NCBI RefSeq assembly: GCF_900112815.1
Contig: NZ_FOND01000016.1
Span: 40,314-104,313 of the forward strand
Length of the DNA: 64,000 bases
Direction: 5' to 3'
From: Blastococcus tunisiensis
GTDB lineage: Bacteria > Actinomycetota > Actinomycetes > Mycobacteriales > Geodermatophilaceae
The translations under genes and the position numbers were made by a program. Positions 35,049 to 43,714 of this stretch are shown here, piece by piece. The notes under the pieces are model-generated. The model was not told the origin of the DNA and made no database searches. It saw only the letters and a list, made by a program, of their open reading frames with translations. Numbering within the stretch: the stretch's first letter is position 1; the number at the start of each line of letters is the position of its first letter.

Positions 35049-35684
35049 CGGCAGACCCGCGCTGGTTCCGGGTCACGCGGACGGTGTCCGGTGTCTCCAA
35101 GCCGCGTTGGTATCGCGATCGGTTGGGAATCTCGGACACGTCCTGGTCCAAGGGGGGGTGACACTCTTCTGCGAAGTGGCCTCCGCGGCAGCGCAAGCTG
35201 AGACCTGCCATGGGCCTCCGCAGCGCCGCACCCCTCGCCCCTCAGCTGCGGCACCCATTCTTTGTGCTCGCCTCCCAGGTGGACGACCGGACAAGATCAC
35301 GAGCCGACACACCTCATGCACCCAGGGCCGCGGAATCCGTTGTGACGAGTAGACGACGGTGCGGGTGACGGGGCGCTCAGCTGACCAACCGCAGGCCGCG
35401 AGAGGTCACCGGGGCCTCGGACCCCCTCCCAGTCGCTCGGATGCGTTCACCTGGCGGGGCGTCCTCGCGCGGAGAGTCACCTGCCGTCAAGCAGGGCACG
35501 GAGTCACGTGGCCACCAAAGGCTAGTGGCGAGCCGGTCGGGGTGACGTCGGGTCGGCCGGCTTGTCACCGACCTTCCGCCACCGATGTCAAGCCAGTGGC
35601 TTCCCGCTTCGCGCGAACGGTCCCGACGTCACCGTTGACGCCGGTGCCCTACTGGAGCAGTACTGCAGGTCCGGCTCAGGGCAC
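35049..35684. other. Non-coding or decayed stretch, no gene seen
   Basis: About 640 bp with only short open frames of poor codon character on either strand. It contains one composite repeat at 35651-35668. It could be decayed mobile DNA. Confidence 0.4.
35651..35668 (+). repeat. Composite repeat copy 3
   Basis: Reads ACTGGAGCAGTACTGCAG on the plus strand: two ACTGSAG heptamers 11 bp apart, as in the other three copies. Confidence 0.6.
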
Positions 35685-36173
35685 TCAGGGCAGGCCGGGC
35701 GCGCCGCTCCAGTGGGCCCGCCGCCGGTAGGACCGCAGGACCGGCTCCATCGCCCGGGCGAGGCCGGGAAGGTCCCGGTCGTAGACGCGTCCGTCGTCCA
35801 GTTGACCGGCGAGCTCGCCGAGCAACCTCGGCCAGTCGCGGCGGGTCGGCTCGAGGGGTACATGAAACTCGACCCGCCGCTCGTCCACCTGCACTGCCGT
35901 CCGGCCGGAGGTTGCCGCGCGGCTCTGCTCCCATGCCCGGTGTCGGCAGGTGGCAGAGCACCACTTGGGAATCGGGCCGCGGCTGCGCACGGTGATCGGT
36001 CCGCCGCACCATCCGCAGGTCGTCGCGGCGGTGCGTCGTTCGGGTCCGTCCGCCGCAGCGCCAGTCTGGTCCGGGCGGGGGCGATCTACCGGGGTGGGCT
36101 GCACGCGCTGACGGGGTTGTTGCTCGCGCGCCCGCCGTCGAGCCCGGTACTCAGGGGTGCCGCTGATTCCCAC
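35685..36173 (-). CDS. Small zinc-ribbon-like protein, function unknown
   Basis: The reverse frame (162 aa from GTG 36173) contains TTCGWCGGPITVRSRGPIPKWCSATCRHRAWEQSR around residues 50-83 (read in parts): C-x2-C ... C-x3-C followed by a basic helix. This four-cysteine module with the WCSxxCRxRA(W/Y)E pattern is common in small actinobacterial proteins of unknown role, often on phages and mobile islands. The C-terminal half is helical (LGELAGQLDDGRVYDRDLPGLARAMEPVLRSYRRRA). GAGG stands a few bases before the GTG. The start is uncertain because the frame stays open further upstream. Confidence 0.65.
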   Translation of the reverse strand: MGISGTPEYRARRRAREQQPRQRVQPTPVDRPRPDQTGAAADGPERRTAATTCGWCGGPITVRSRGPIPKWCSATCRHRAWEQSRAATSGRTAVQVDERRVEFHVPLEPTRRDWPRLLGELAGQLDDGRVYDRDLPGLARAMEPVLRSYRRRAHWSGAPGLP

Positions 36174-36387
36174 GTCCTCAGTCTGCTGGCGATCCTCCTG
36201 TAACCCGTCACCACGAGTTTCCCCAGCCCGAAGTGCAAGACGTGTAATCCTTTGCGATCTTGATCGCAGCCCTTGGCGATGAGAATGTCCTGTCGTCCGG
36301 CGACGTCGTCCGTCACTGGTGCGGGAGAGCCCGCAGACGTGTTTGGCGCGGGGTCCTCGGGTGCCCTTGATTGCTGCCGTGAGCGCG

Positions 36388-36400
36388 CGGGTCTGTGTCC
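36388..36400 (+). repeat. Left copy of the IS110-flanking 13-mer
   Basis: CGGGTCTGTGTCC, 60 bp before the transposase start, repeated in the same orientation after the gene. It could be the donor-guide segment of a bridge RNA that matches the right end. Confidence 0.45.
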
Positions 36401-36460
36401 ATGAGTTGAGGACCCTCCGGACGAGCCCTGCAGGTCGTCGACGGCGAGGAGGGATCCAAG

Positions 36461-37690
36461 GTGGAAGTTCTGTATGAGCGGGTAGCCGGGCTGGACATCG
36501 GCAAGGCGACGCTGACGGTGTGCGTGCGCACGCCGGGGCCGCGGGGCCGGCGGGCGGAGACGCGGACGTTCTCGACGATGACCCGCTCGCTGCAGGTGAT
36601 GCGGGACTGGCTGCTCGAGTGCGGGGTGACGATCGCGGCGATGGAGTCAACCTCCACCTACTGGAAGGGCGCGTTCTACTGCCTGGAGGAGGTCATGGAG
36701 GTCTGGCTGGTCAACGCCGCGCACATCAAGGCGATCTCGCGGCGCAAGACCGACGTCAAGGACGCCGAGTGGATCGCCCAGCTGTTGGAGTGCGGGCTGC
36801 TGCGCCCGTCGATGGTGCCGCCGCCGGACATCCGCCGGCTGCGGATGCTGACCCGCTACCGGGTCCAGTTGATGGGCGACCGCACGAGGGAGATCACCCG
36901 GCTGGAGCTGATGCTGGAGGACGCCTCGATCAAGCTGTCCTCGGTCGCGGCCAGCCTGACCAGCGTCTCGGCCCGCGCCATGCTCGGTGCGCTGATCGAC
37001 GGCGAGCGGGATCCGGCGGTGCTGGCGGACCTGGCCAAGACCAAGATGCGACGCAAGATCCCGGCCCTGACCGAGGCACTGACTGGCCACTTCGACGCCG
37101 GCCACGCCCAGCTCGCGCGCAGCATGCTGGCCCGCATCTCAGCGGTCGAGGCGGCGCTGGCCGAGCTGAACGCCGTCATCGCTCAGGCGTTCCAGCCTTG
37201 GGCGCACCAACTGGAGCTGCTGCAGACGATCCCCGGGGTGGGGGAGAAGGTCGCACAAGTGATCATCGCCGAGACCGGCGCGGACATGTCTCGCTTCCCG
37301 ACGCCCGAGCACCTGGCCTCCTGGGCCGGCGTCTCGCCCGGAACGAGGGAGTCGGCCGGCAAGCGCTATCCGGTGCGCCCGCCGCACGGCAACAAGTGGC
37401 TCACCGCGATGCTGGTCGAGGCCGCCGGCTCGGTCGGCCGGATGAAGGGCGCCAACTACCTGTCCGCCCAACACGCCCGCCTGACCAGCCGCCGCGGCAG
37501 GGCCCGGGCCCAGCTTGCAGTCGGACATTCGATCCTGGTCTCGGCCTACTGGATGCTCACCCGCGACGAGCCCTACCAGGACCTGGGACCCGAGTGGCTG
37601 GCCCGACGTAACGACGAGGCGCACGCCCGCCGGCTGGTCGCCCAACTCGAACGGCTCGGGCACACCGTGGTCCTCGACCCGGCCGCCTGA
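36461..37690 (+). CDS. IS110 family transposase (DEDD recombinase)
   Basis: The protein (409 aa) has the N-terminal RuvC-like DEDD domain starting LDIGKATLTVCVRT (first Asp), with the Glu in AAMESTSTYWKGAF near residue 65 and RRKTDVKDAEWIAQLL near 100 (Asp pair). It has the C-terminal Transposase_20 domain LELLQTIPGVGEKVAQVIIAE ... HLASWAGVSPGTRESAGK, which holds the catalytic Ser. Length is typical of an intact enzyme. GTG 36461 follows GGCGAGGAGGGATCC. It lies between the small zinc-ribbon gene and the catabolic cluster. Confidence 0.95.
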   Translation: MEVLYERVAGLDIGKATLTVCVRTPGPRGRRAETRTFSTMTRSLQVMRDWLLECGVTIAAMESTSTYWKGAFYCLEEVMEVWLVNAAHIKAISRRKTDVKDAEWIAQLLECGLLRPSMVPPPDIRRLRMLTRYRVQLMGDRTREITRLELMLEDASIKLSSVAASLTSVSARAMLGALIDGERDPAVLADLAKTKMRRKIPALTEALTGHFDAGHAQLARSMLARISAVEAALAELNAVIAQAFQPWAHQLELLQTIPGVGEKVAQVIIAETGADMSRFPTPEHLASWAGVSPGTRESAGKRYPVRPPHGNKWLTAMLVEAAGSVGRMKGANYLSAQHARLTSRRGRARAQLAVGHSILVSAYWMLTRDEPYQDLGPEWLARRNDEAHARRLVAQLERLGHTVVLDPAA

Positions 37691-37694
37691 CACA

Positions 37695-37712
37695 ACTGCA
37701 GAAGAACTGGAG
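37695..37712 (+). repeat. Composite repeat copy 4
   Basis: ACTGCAGAAGAACTGGAG, beginning 5 bp after the IS110 stop codon. Exact inverted copy of the site at 34200-34217. Confidence 0.6.
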
Positions 37713-37763
37713 GACGGGCTTCGCCCGCCCCGCGCTGACGCGCGCCTGCAACCCACCTATTCA

Positions 37764-37776
37764 CGGGTCTGTGTCC
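37764..37776 (+). repeat. Right copy of the IS110-flanking 13-mer
   Basis: CGGGTCTGTGTCC, 74 bp after the transposase stop. See the left copy at 36388-36400. Confidence 0.45.
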
Positions 37777-37963
37777 CTCTTGATCTTGGAAGTCTCCAGC
37801 GGCGAACCGGGCGGAGGTCGCTGTGCGTAGGCGGAGCGCAGTCGCAGGGGGAGGTTCTGGGAGGGTTGTGGCTCATCCTGGCGGCTTCGCGGTGTCCAAG
37901 AAGGCGGGGTCTGCAGTGTGAATCGACAACGATGAGGGTCTTCTGGCGCGCAGGGCGAGCAGG

Positions 37964-38746
37964 CTAGGCGAGCGGCTCGCCGAGCCTGCCGCGCCGCGCC
38001 AACGTCGCGGCGACACCGGCGGCGGCGGCGCGTACTAAGGTGGCCTGGTCCGCCGGGCGGAAGCGCGTCACCGCACCCGTCACGCTGATCGCAGCGATGG
38101 GGCGGTCGTTGGTGTCGAGCACCGGAGACGCGACGCAGACCAGCCCTACCGCCGACTCCTCATACTCGAAGGCCACGCCGTTTTCCCGGGCAGAGTCGAG
38201 CTGTTGGCGCAGGCGGCCGGGGGCGGTGATAGTGCGGGGGGTCAGTCGCTCCAGTCGACCCGACAGGACGGTGGTCCGCTCGTCCTCGTCGGCCCAGGCG
38301 AGCAGCGCCTTCCCGATGGCGGTGGCGTGGACGGGCATGCGGCCGCCGATCCGCGAAGGAGACGGGGCCTGACGGTGCCCGCCGATCTTGGCGACGTAGA
38401 CGACCTGGGCGCCTTCACGCAGCCCGAGGTGGACTGTCTCGTGGGTGCGTTCGTAGAGGTCCTCGATGAAGGGAGTGGCCACCTCAAGAAGAGTGCGCTC
38501 CACCGACGCCCGCATGCCGAGCTCGAAGAGGTGCGACCCGAGGTGGTAGTCGCCATCGATCCTGACGAGAAGCCGCGCCTTGACCAGGTCGCCCGCCACT
38601 CGGTGCAGCGTGGCCTTCGGCAGGCTGGTGCGCCGCTGCAGCTCTGCAAAGGCGACACCGGTGTCGTCGGCGGCGAAGGCGTTCAGAACGATGATGGCCT
38701 TGCCGAGGACGCTGGCCGGGTCGAGAACGTCGGTCACGCCTCCCAT
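37964..38746 (-). CDS. IclR family transcriptional regulator
   Basis: The protein (260 aa) has an N-terminal winged HTH (SVLGKAIIVLNAFAADDTGVAFAELQRRTSLPKATLHRVAGDLVKARLL) and the C-terminal IclR effector domain (YERTHETVHLGLREGAQVVYVAKIGG; MPVHATAIGKALLAWADEDE; LVCVASPVLDTNDRPIAAISVTG). It is divergent from the hydratase-dehydrogenase-aldolase operon at 38819, with a 19-bp perfect palindrome between them. It is the likely regulator of the lower pathway, probably sensing an aromatic acid or a ring-cleavage product. ATG 38746 was taken as start; an in-frame ATG at 38839 would run through the operator. Confidence 0.9.
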   Translation of the reverse strand: MGGVTDVLDPASVLGKAIIVLNAFAADDTGVAFAELQRRTSLPKATLHRVAGDLVKARLLVRIDGDYHLGSHLFELGMRASVERTLLEVATPFIEDLYERTHETVHLGLREGAQVVYVAKIGGHRQAPSPSRIGGRMPVHATAIGKALLAWADEDERTTVLSGRLERLTPRTITAPGRLRQQLDSARENGVAFEYEESAVGLVCVASPVLDTNDRPIAAISVTGAVTRFRPADQATLVRAAAAGVAATLARRGRLGEPLA

Positions 38747-38757
38747 GATGCCGGGGA

Positions 38758-38776
38758 AGTTCCGGTCACCGGAACT
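38758..38776. promoter_or_regulatory. IclR operator candidate, 19-bp perfect palindrome
   Basis: AGTTCCGGTCACCGGAACT lies between the IclR start (38746) and the hydratase start (38819), covering both promoters. The GTTCCG/CGGAAC arms resemble known IclR-type boxes. Confidence 0.6.
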
Positions 38777-38818
38777 AAACGCTTCCCCGGAGAGCGCCGC
38801 TAGCCCAGGATCGCCTTT

Positions 38819-39634
38819 GTGACCATCACCAATCCGCACGTCTCACCCGAGGTCGAGGCTGCGGCGCGCCGACTTCAGCAGGCCGCAACTGGCGGGGTCC
38901 CTTGTGCGCCGGTCCGAGACCTGATCGGCTCCGACGACGTCGCCGCGGCGTACGCCGTGCAATCGGTGATCATCGGTGATCGAGTGGCCGCGGGCGCGAC
39001 GGTCGTGGGCCGCAAGATCGGTCTCACGTCCCCGGCGGTGCAGCAGTGGCTGGGCGTCGACACGCCTGACTTCGGCGTTCTGCTCGACGACATGGAGTAC
39101 GCCGAGGACGAGACCGTCCCGACGGGGCGTCTGCTCCAGCCCAGGGCCGAGGCCGAGATCGCGTTCGTGCTCGGTTCCGATCTGGCCGAGGGGCCGTTCA
39201 CGGCCGACTCCGTACGCTCCGCCGTCGACCACGCCCGCGCAGCGATCGAGATCGTGGACTCCCGGGTGATCGACTGGGACATCCAGCTCGGCGACACTGT
39301 TGCCGACAACGCCTCGAGCGGACTCTACGTCCTGGGAGCCGAGCGGCGGACGCTCGACGAGGTCGAGCCGGTCGACGTGGCGATGGTCATGACCTGTGAC
39401 GGCACCGAGGTGTCGACCGGCAACGGCGCCGCCTGTCTCGGGGACCCGCTCAATGCACTCGCCTGGCTCGCCACGGCCGCGCTGGAGTACGGGGAGCCCC
39501 TGCGGGCGGGACAGGTGATCCTGTCCGGTGCCCTCGGGCCGGTGCACCCGGTGCCACCCGGCGCGGTGATCCGCGCCGACATCACCGGGCTCGGCTCGGT
39601 GACCGCACGCTTCTCTGGGAAGGACGACGCATGA
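38819..39634 (+). CDS. mhpD: 2-keto-4-pentenoate hydratase (MhpD/HpcG type), lower-pathway copy
   Basis: The protein (271 aa) should add water to 2-hydroxypenta-2,4-dienoate to give 4-hydroxy-2-oxovalerate. Family blocks: [29 protein letters not shown] (near 65), [13 protein letters not shown] with the metal-binding Glu pair near 105, [32 protein letters not shown] near 140, and [13 protein letters not shown] near 235. It starts at GTG 38819 and overlaps the acetaldehyde dehydrogenase by 4 bp. A second hydratase gene lies at 57607-58368 in another operon. Confidence 0.92.
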   Translation: MTITNPHVSPEVEAAARRLQQAATGGVPCAPVRDLIGSDDVAAAYAVQSVIIGDRVAAGATVVGRKIGLTSPAVQQWLGVDTPDFGVLLDDMEYAEDETVPTGRLLQPRAEAEIAFVLGSDLAEGPFTADSVRSAVDHARAAIEIVDSRVIDWDIQLGDTVADNASSGLYVLGAERRTLDEVEPVDVAMVMTCDGTEVSTGNGAACLGDPLNALAWLATAALEYGEPLRAGQVILSGALGPVHPVPPGAVIRADITGLGSVTARFSGKDDA

Positions 39635-40605
39635 GCGAGAAAAAGACCAAGGTGGCGATCATCGGGTCGGGCAACATTGGCACCGACCTGATGATCAAGG
39701 TGCTGCGCACTTCCGAGACCCTCGAGATGGGCGCGATGGTCGGCATCGACCCCGACTCGGACGGGCTCGCCCGCGCCGGCCGGTTCAAGGTGCCGACCAC
39801 CGCCGAGGGCGTGGACGGTCTGATCGCCATGGAGGGCTTCGACGACATCGCGATCGTCTTCGACGCCACCTCCGCCGGCGCCCACCGCATCAACGCCGCC
39901 AAGCTCGCGCCATACGGCAAGAAGCTCGTCGACCTCACCCCGGCCGCGATCGGTCCCTTCGTCGTGCCGCCGGTGAACCTCGACGCCCACATCGAGCTGG
40001 ACAACGTCAACATGGTCACCTGCGGCGGCCAGGCCACGATCCCGATCGTGGCCGCGGTCTCCCGAGTGACCGAGGTGCCCTACGCCGAGATCGTCGCGTC
40101 GGTGGCCAGCAAGTCCGCAGGCCCGGGCACGCGCGCGAACATCGACGAGTTCACCGAGACCACCGCGAATGCCGTCGAGGCGGTCGGTGGGGCGTGGACC
40201 GGCAAGGCGATCATCATCCTCAATCCGGCTGAGCCGCCGCTGATCATGCGAGACACGGTGTTCTGCCTGATCGAGGACGCCGAGGAAGCCAAGCAGGACG
40301 CGATCCGCCAGTCGGTGGAGGAGATGGTCAACTCGGTGCAGCAGTACGTGCCCGGCTACCGCCTCAAGCAGTCGGTGCAGTTCACGAGGCTGCCCGAGGG
40401 CGAGCCCGTGCACACGATGTTCAAGAAGGGCATCGGCGAGGTCGCCGTCACCCACAAGGTCGCAGTCTTCCTCGAGGTCGAGGGTGCGGCGCACTACCTC
40501 CCGCCCTACGCCGGGAATCTCGACATCATGACCGCCGCTGCGCTGCGCACCGGTGAGACCATCGCGGCCGCTTTGGCCGAGACCAAGGCAGGAACGCCGG
40601 CATGA
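39631..40605 (+). CDS. mhpF: Acetaldehyde dehydrogenase (acylating)
   Basis: The protein (324 aa) converts the acetaldehyde released by the aldolase to acetyl-CoA with NAD and CoA. The NAD-binding GSGNIG is at residues 12-17, and the catalytic Cys is Cys131 in [21 protein letters not shown] and the C-terminal [21 protein letters not shown] block match the DmpF/MhpF family. It overlaps both neighbours by 4 bp (ATGA), as expected because it forms a channelling complex with the aldolase MhpE. Confidence 0.96.
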   Translation: MSEKKTKVAIIGSGNIGTDLMIKVLRTSETLEMGAMVGIDPDSDGLARAGRFKVPTTAEGVDGLIAMEGFDDIAIVFDATSAGAHRINAAKLAPYGKKLVDLTPAAIGPFVVPPVNLDAHIELDNVNMVTCGGQATIPIVAAVSRVTEVPYAEIVASVASKSAGPGTRANIDEFTETTANAVEAVGGAWTGKAIIILNPAEPPLIMRDTVFCLIEDAEEAKQDAIRQSVEEMVNSVQQYVPGYRLKQSVQFTRLPEGEPVHTMFKKGIGEVAVTHKVAVFLEVEGAAHYLPPYAGNLDIMTAAALRTGETIAAALAETKAGTPA

Positions 40606-41624
40606 CCGAGCTGTACATCCAGGACGTCACCTTGCGCGATGGCATGCACGCCATTCGTCATCGCCTCGACCCCGAGAACGTCGCTCTGATCGTGACGGCC
40701 CTCGACGGCGCCGGTGTCGATGCCATCGAGGTCACCCACGGCGACGGGCTCGGCGGTGGGTCACTCAACTACGGTCCTGGCTCGCACACCGACTGGGAGT
40801 GGATCGAGGCGGCCGCGTCCGTCATCCGCAATGCAACCCTCACCTCGCTGCTGGTGCCCGGCATCGGCACCGCGGCGCACCTGCGGACGGCGTACGGGCT
40901 GGGGGTGCGGTCCGTCCGCGTGGCCACCCACTGCACCGAGGCCGACGTGGCCAAGCAGCACATCGAGACCGCGCGCGAGCTCGGGATGGACGTCTCCGGC
41001 TTCTTGATGATGTCGCACATGGCGCCCGCCGAAGAGCTGGCGCAGCAGGCCAAGCTGATGGAGTCCTACGGGGCGCACTGCGTCTACGTGACCGACTCCG
41101 GCGGCCGGCTCACCATGGACGGCGTCCGCGAGCGCATCCGCGCCTACCGCGAAGTGTTGGGCCCGGACACCCAGCTGGGCATCCACGCACACGAGAACCT
41201 CTCGCTGTCGGTGGCCAACTCGGTCGTCGCCGTCGAGGAGGGCGTGTGCCGAGTGGATGCCTCCCTGGCCGGACAAGGGGCAGGCGCCGGTAACTGCCCG
41301 ATCGAGCCGTTCATCGCGGTCGCCGACCTGCAGGGTTGGAAACACGGCTGTGACGTGTTCAAGCTGCAGGACGCCGCCGACGACCTGGTGCGCCCACTCC
41401 AGGACCGGCCGGTCCGCGTCGACCGGGAGACCCTCACCCTCGGGTACGCCGGGGTCTACTCCTCGTTCCTACGGCACGCGGAGAGCGCCGCGCAGCAATA
41501 CGGGGTCGATACCCGGGACCTCCTCGTCGAGGTCGGCCGACGCCGCCTCGTCGGTGGCCAGGAGGACATGATCATCGACATCGCGCTGGACCTGCTGCGC
41601 GAGCGGGAGCAGCAGCCCGCCTGA
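40602..41624 (+). CDS. mhpE: 4-hydroxy-2-oxovalerate aldolase
   Basis: The protein (340 aa) cleaves 4-hydroxy-2-oxovalerate to pyruvate and acetaldehyde. The TIM-barrel start [13 protein letters not shown] holds the catalytic Arg12, the metal ligand Asp13 and the base His16 equivalents of Dmp[14 protein letters not shown] near residue 197 holds the HxH metal ligands. The C-terminal communication domain ([31 protein letters not shown]) binds the dehydrogenase. It is the last gene of the three-gene lower-pathway operon and is closed by a hairpin. Confidence 0.96.
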   Translation: MTELYIQDVTLRDGMHAIRHRLDPENVALIVTALDGAGVDAIEVTHGDGLGGGSLNYGPGSHTDWEWIEAAASVIRNATLTSLLVPGIGTAAHLRTAYGLGVRSVRVATHCTEADVAKQHIETARELGMDVSGFLMMSHMAPAEELAQQAKLMESYGAHCVYVTDSGGRLTMDGVRERIRAYREVLGPDTQLGIHAHENLSLSVANSVVAVEEGVCRVDASLAGQGAGAGNCPIEPFIAVADLQGWKHGCDVFKLQDAADDLVRPLQDRPVRVDRETLTLGYAGVYSSFLRHAESAAQQYGVDTRDLLVEVGRRRLVGGQEDMIIDIALDLLREREQQPA

Positions 41625-41642
41625 CACCCTTGGATTCCAGCA

Positions 41643-41674
41643 ACACGGCCCGCCTCCCGAGAGGCGGGCCGTGT
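41643..41674 (+). terminator. Terminator after mhpE
   Basis: Perfect 14-bp arms ACACGGCCCGCCTC / GAGGCGGGCCGTGT with a CCGA loop and a short T run (CCGCTTTTG) after it. Confidence 0.85.
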
Positions 41675-41861
41675 CCGCTTTTGGGGGTGACGACGGGCGG
41701 GCCGCCTGCGACGTCGCGAGGTCGAGAGCATGCGCGCCATCGCCGAAGGGGGCGCAGACCCCGGAGCCACAAGACTCAGCGCGCGCGGCGGCGGTCGACC
41801 CACGGAGTGCGGGCTCGCGGCTGCGCATACTCGCTGAAGGGTTGTATGTCGATGTGACGCT

Positions 41862-41886
41862 TGCTAGCGTTCAATGCACGCTAGCA
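41862..41886. promoter_or_regulatory. Operator candidate upstream of the HpaB-type hydroxylase
   Basis: Inverted repeat TGCTAGCGT-TCAATGC-ACGCTAGCA, 19 bp before the start codon. The right half with its flank (ACGCTAGCATG) recurs at 48955-48965 before the second upper operon, so one regulator, perhaps the GntR protein at 46384-47133, may bind both. Confidence 0.55.
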
Positions 41887-41904
41887 TGCCAATGGGGGTC
41901 ACAC

Positions 41905-43386
41905 ATGGTCCGGTCAGGCAAGGAGTACGTCGAGGGGCTACGCGCGCGGCCCCGAGAGGTGTGGCTTCGGGGGGAGCGCGTCGATGATGTGACCGCCCAC
42001 CCGGCGTTCGTGCGGCCGATCGCCCAATTGGCGTCCCTGTACGACATGCAGACCGATCCGGAGTTCGCCGACCGACTCACCATCGAGACCCCTGACGGTC
42101 GAGTGCCGATCGCGTTCATCCCTCCGGAGTCCCAAGAAGACCTGGCTGCTCGCAGGGAGGCTTTCCGGATCTGGTCCGAAGCCACGCTAGGCCTGATGGG
42201 GCGTTCTCCTGACTTTCTCAACTCCACGCTCATGGCTTTCGCACAGGAGCCAGGCGTGTTCGCCGAACTCGGACCGCAGTACGCCGAGAACGTGCGCCGC
42301 TACTACGAGTACATCCGCGACAACGACCTCTTCCTGACGCACGCGCTCATCACGCCGCAGACCGACCGCTCCAAGGCGACGTCGGAACAGGTGGATCCGT
42401 TTCTCCACATGGGCGTCGTGGAAGAGAACGCTGACGGGCTGGTGGTCCGTGGCGCGCGCATGCTGGCCACGCTGGCGCCCATGGCGGACGAGATTCTCAT
42501 CTATTGCCTGCCTGGCATGCGAGCCGGAGACGAGAAGCACGCCGCCGTCTTCGCGATTCCGGTGGACACGCCGGGGCTGCGCCTGATCTGTCGCGAGACG
42601 TTTGACGACGGCACGCGGAACCCGTTCGACCACCCACTCTCTTCCCATTTCGAGGAAGCCGACTGTCTCGTCGTCTTCGACGACGTCACCGTCCCGTGGG
42701 ACCGCGTATTCCTCCACGGCAACGTCGAGCTGGCCAACGCGCTCTACACGCGGACCAACCTGCGCCAGTACACGGGGCACCAGACCGGCGTCCGTGGTCT
42801 CGTGAAGATGCAGTTCGCCACCGGCGTGGCCATGGAGCTCAGCCGCTCGGTCAAGATCGACACGTTCCTCCACGTACAGAAGGCCCTCGGTGAAGCGATC
42901 GCGGCGGTCGAGATCTGTCGCGCTCTGCTGCTCGCGGCCGAGGCGGAGTACGAGGTCACCGAAGCCGGATCGCTGCGGCCGAGTTTCCGCGCTCTGCAGA
43001 CCCTGCGCATGCACCTGGCTACGGCCTATCCGAAGGTCATCGAGACGCTGCAGACCCTCGGTGCAGGTGGACTCCTGATGATGCCCACGGCCGAGGACTT
43101 CGGTAGCCCCATTGCCGGCGACGTCGAGAAGTACTACGTCGGCGCCGAAGGCATGCCTGCCGTCGACCGCGTGCGGCTCTACAAATTGGCCTGGGACCTG
43201 TGCGGTGACGGCTTCGGTCAGCGTGCTCTGCAGTACGAGCGCTACTACGCGGGCGACCCGTTCCGCAACTACGCCATGAACTACCTGACGTACGACAAAT
43301 CCGAGTGCGTGAGCCTCGTGAATCGGGCCCTCAGCCTGGCCGGCGAACCCAGCGGCGGAAATCCGGGCCGGTCGACCCAGGGCTGA
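41905..43386 (+). CDS. 4-hydroxyphenylacetate 3-hydroxylase family flavin-dependent monooxygenase (HpaB type)
   Basis: The protein (493 aa) is the oxygenase of a two-component, reduced-FAD dependent phenol hydroxylase. N-terminal HpaB domain: MVRSGKEYVEGLRARPREVWLRGERVDDVTAHPAF. FAD/substrate region: NDLFLTHALITPQTDRSK near residue 150 and VVRGARMLATLAPMADEILIY near 190. The C-terminal helical domain contains QTGVRGLVKMQFATGVAMELS. A matching flavin reductase lies at 45660-46199. It probably adds an ortho-hydroxyl group to a phenol so that the LigB-type dioxygenase next to it can open the ring. The substrate is not fixed by sequence, since the family includes hydroxyphenylacetate and chlorophenol enzymes. 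Confidence 0.9.
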   Translation: MVRSGKEYVEGLRARPREVWLRGERVDDVTAHPAFVRPIAQLASLYDMQTDPEFADRLTIETPDGRVPIAFIPPESQEDLAARREAFRIWSEATLGLMGRSPDFLNSTLMAFAQEPGVFAELGPQYAENVRRYYEYIRDNDLFLTHALITPQTDRSKATSEQVDPFLHMGVVEENADGLVVRGARMLATLAPMADEILIYCLPGMRAGDEKHAAVFAIPVDTPGLRLICRETFDDGTRNPFDHPLSSHFEEADCLVVFDDVTVPWDRVFLHGNVELANALYTRTNLRQYTGHQTGVRGLVKMQFATGVAMELSRSVKIDTFLHVQKALGEAIAAVEICRALLLAAEAEYEVTEAGSLRPSFRALQTLRMHLATAYPKVIETLQTLGAGGLLMMPTAEDFGSPIAGDVEKYYVGAEGMPAVDRVRLYKLAWDLCGDGFGQRALQYERYYAGDPFRNYAMNYLTYDKSECVSLVNRALSLAGEPSGGNPGRSTQG

Positions 43387-43714
43387 TACATCGCGGACGG
43401 GCCGGGTGCCGCCACGCACCCGGCTCGGTCCATCGGCGGACACTCGCCGTCCGGCGGCACGTGCCCGGTCGATGACGAATTCACGTTCGCGATGTTGCAA
43501 GGCATCAGCGTACGAAGGAAGACACCGGTGGCCGGAGGGCTCGGGAAGGCTCGAGCCCCATTCGGGGCCAATCATGGTCCGCCGCACGCGGCGCCGCTTG
43601 GTCAACGTGTGCGGCGTGCCCGTCGTACGCGGCAAGTCGCGCACCGTTCGTGCGCTCGAAGGTTTCCGGCCGCTCGGGGCTCCTCATCGGCGGCATTGCG
43701 GTCTAGGAGAGATC
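43387..43714. other. Gap between hydroxylase and dioxygenase genes, no gene seen
   Basis: About 330 bp without a convincing frame. It holds a CCCC-ATT-CGGGG hairpin near 43560 and possibly an internal promoter. Confidence 0.4.

Larger units (their letters stand above)
36200..37780 (+). mobile_element. IS110 family insertion sequence (approximate limits)
   Basis: One transposase gene with about 260 bp of non-coding DNA before it and about 90 bp after it. The element has no terminal inverted repeats, as expected for IS110. The 13-mer CGGGTCTGTGTCC occurs on both sides (36388-36400 and 37764-37776). The upstream non-coding end is where IS110-group elements encode their bridge RNA. Ends could not be fixed to the base. 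Confidence 0.5.

Noticed and set aside
35049..35684. Open frames of 60-120 codons on both strands
   Set aside because: They overlap one another and lack any family pattern. The forward frame at 35562 is antisense to the zinc-ribbon gene.
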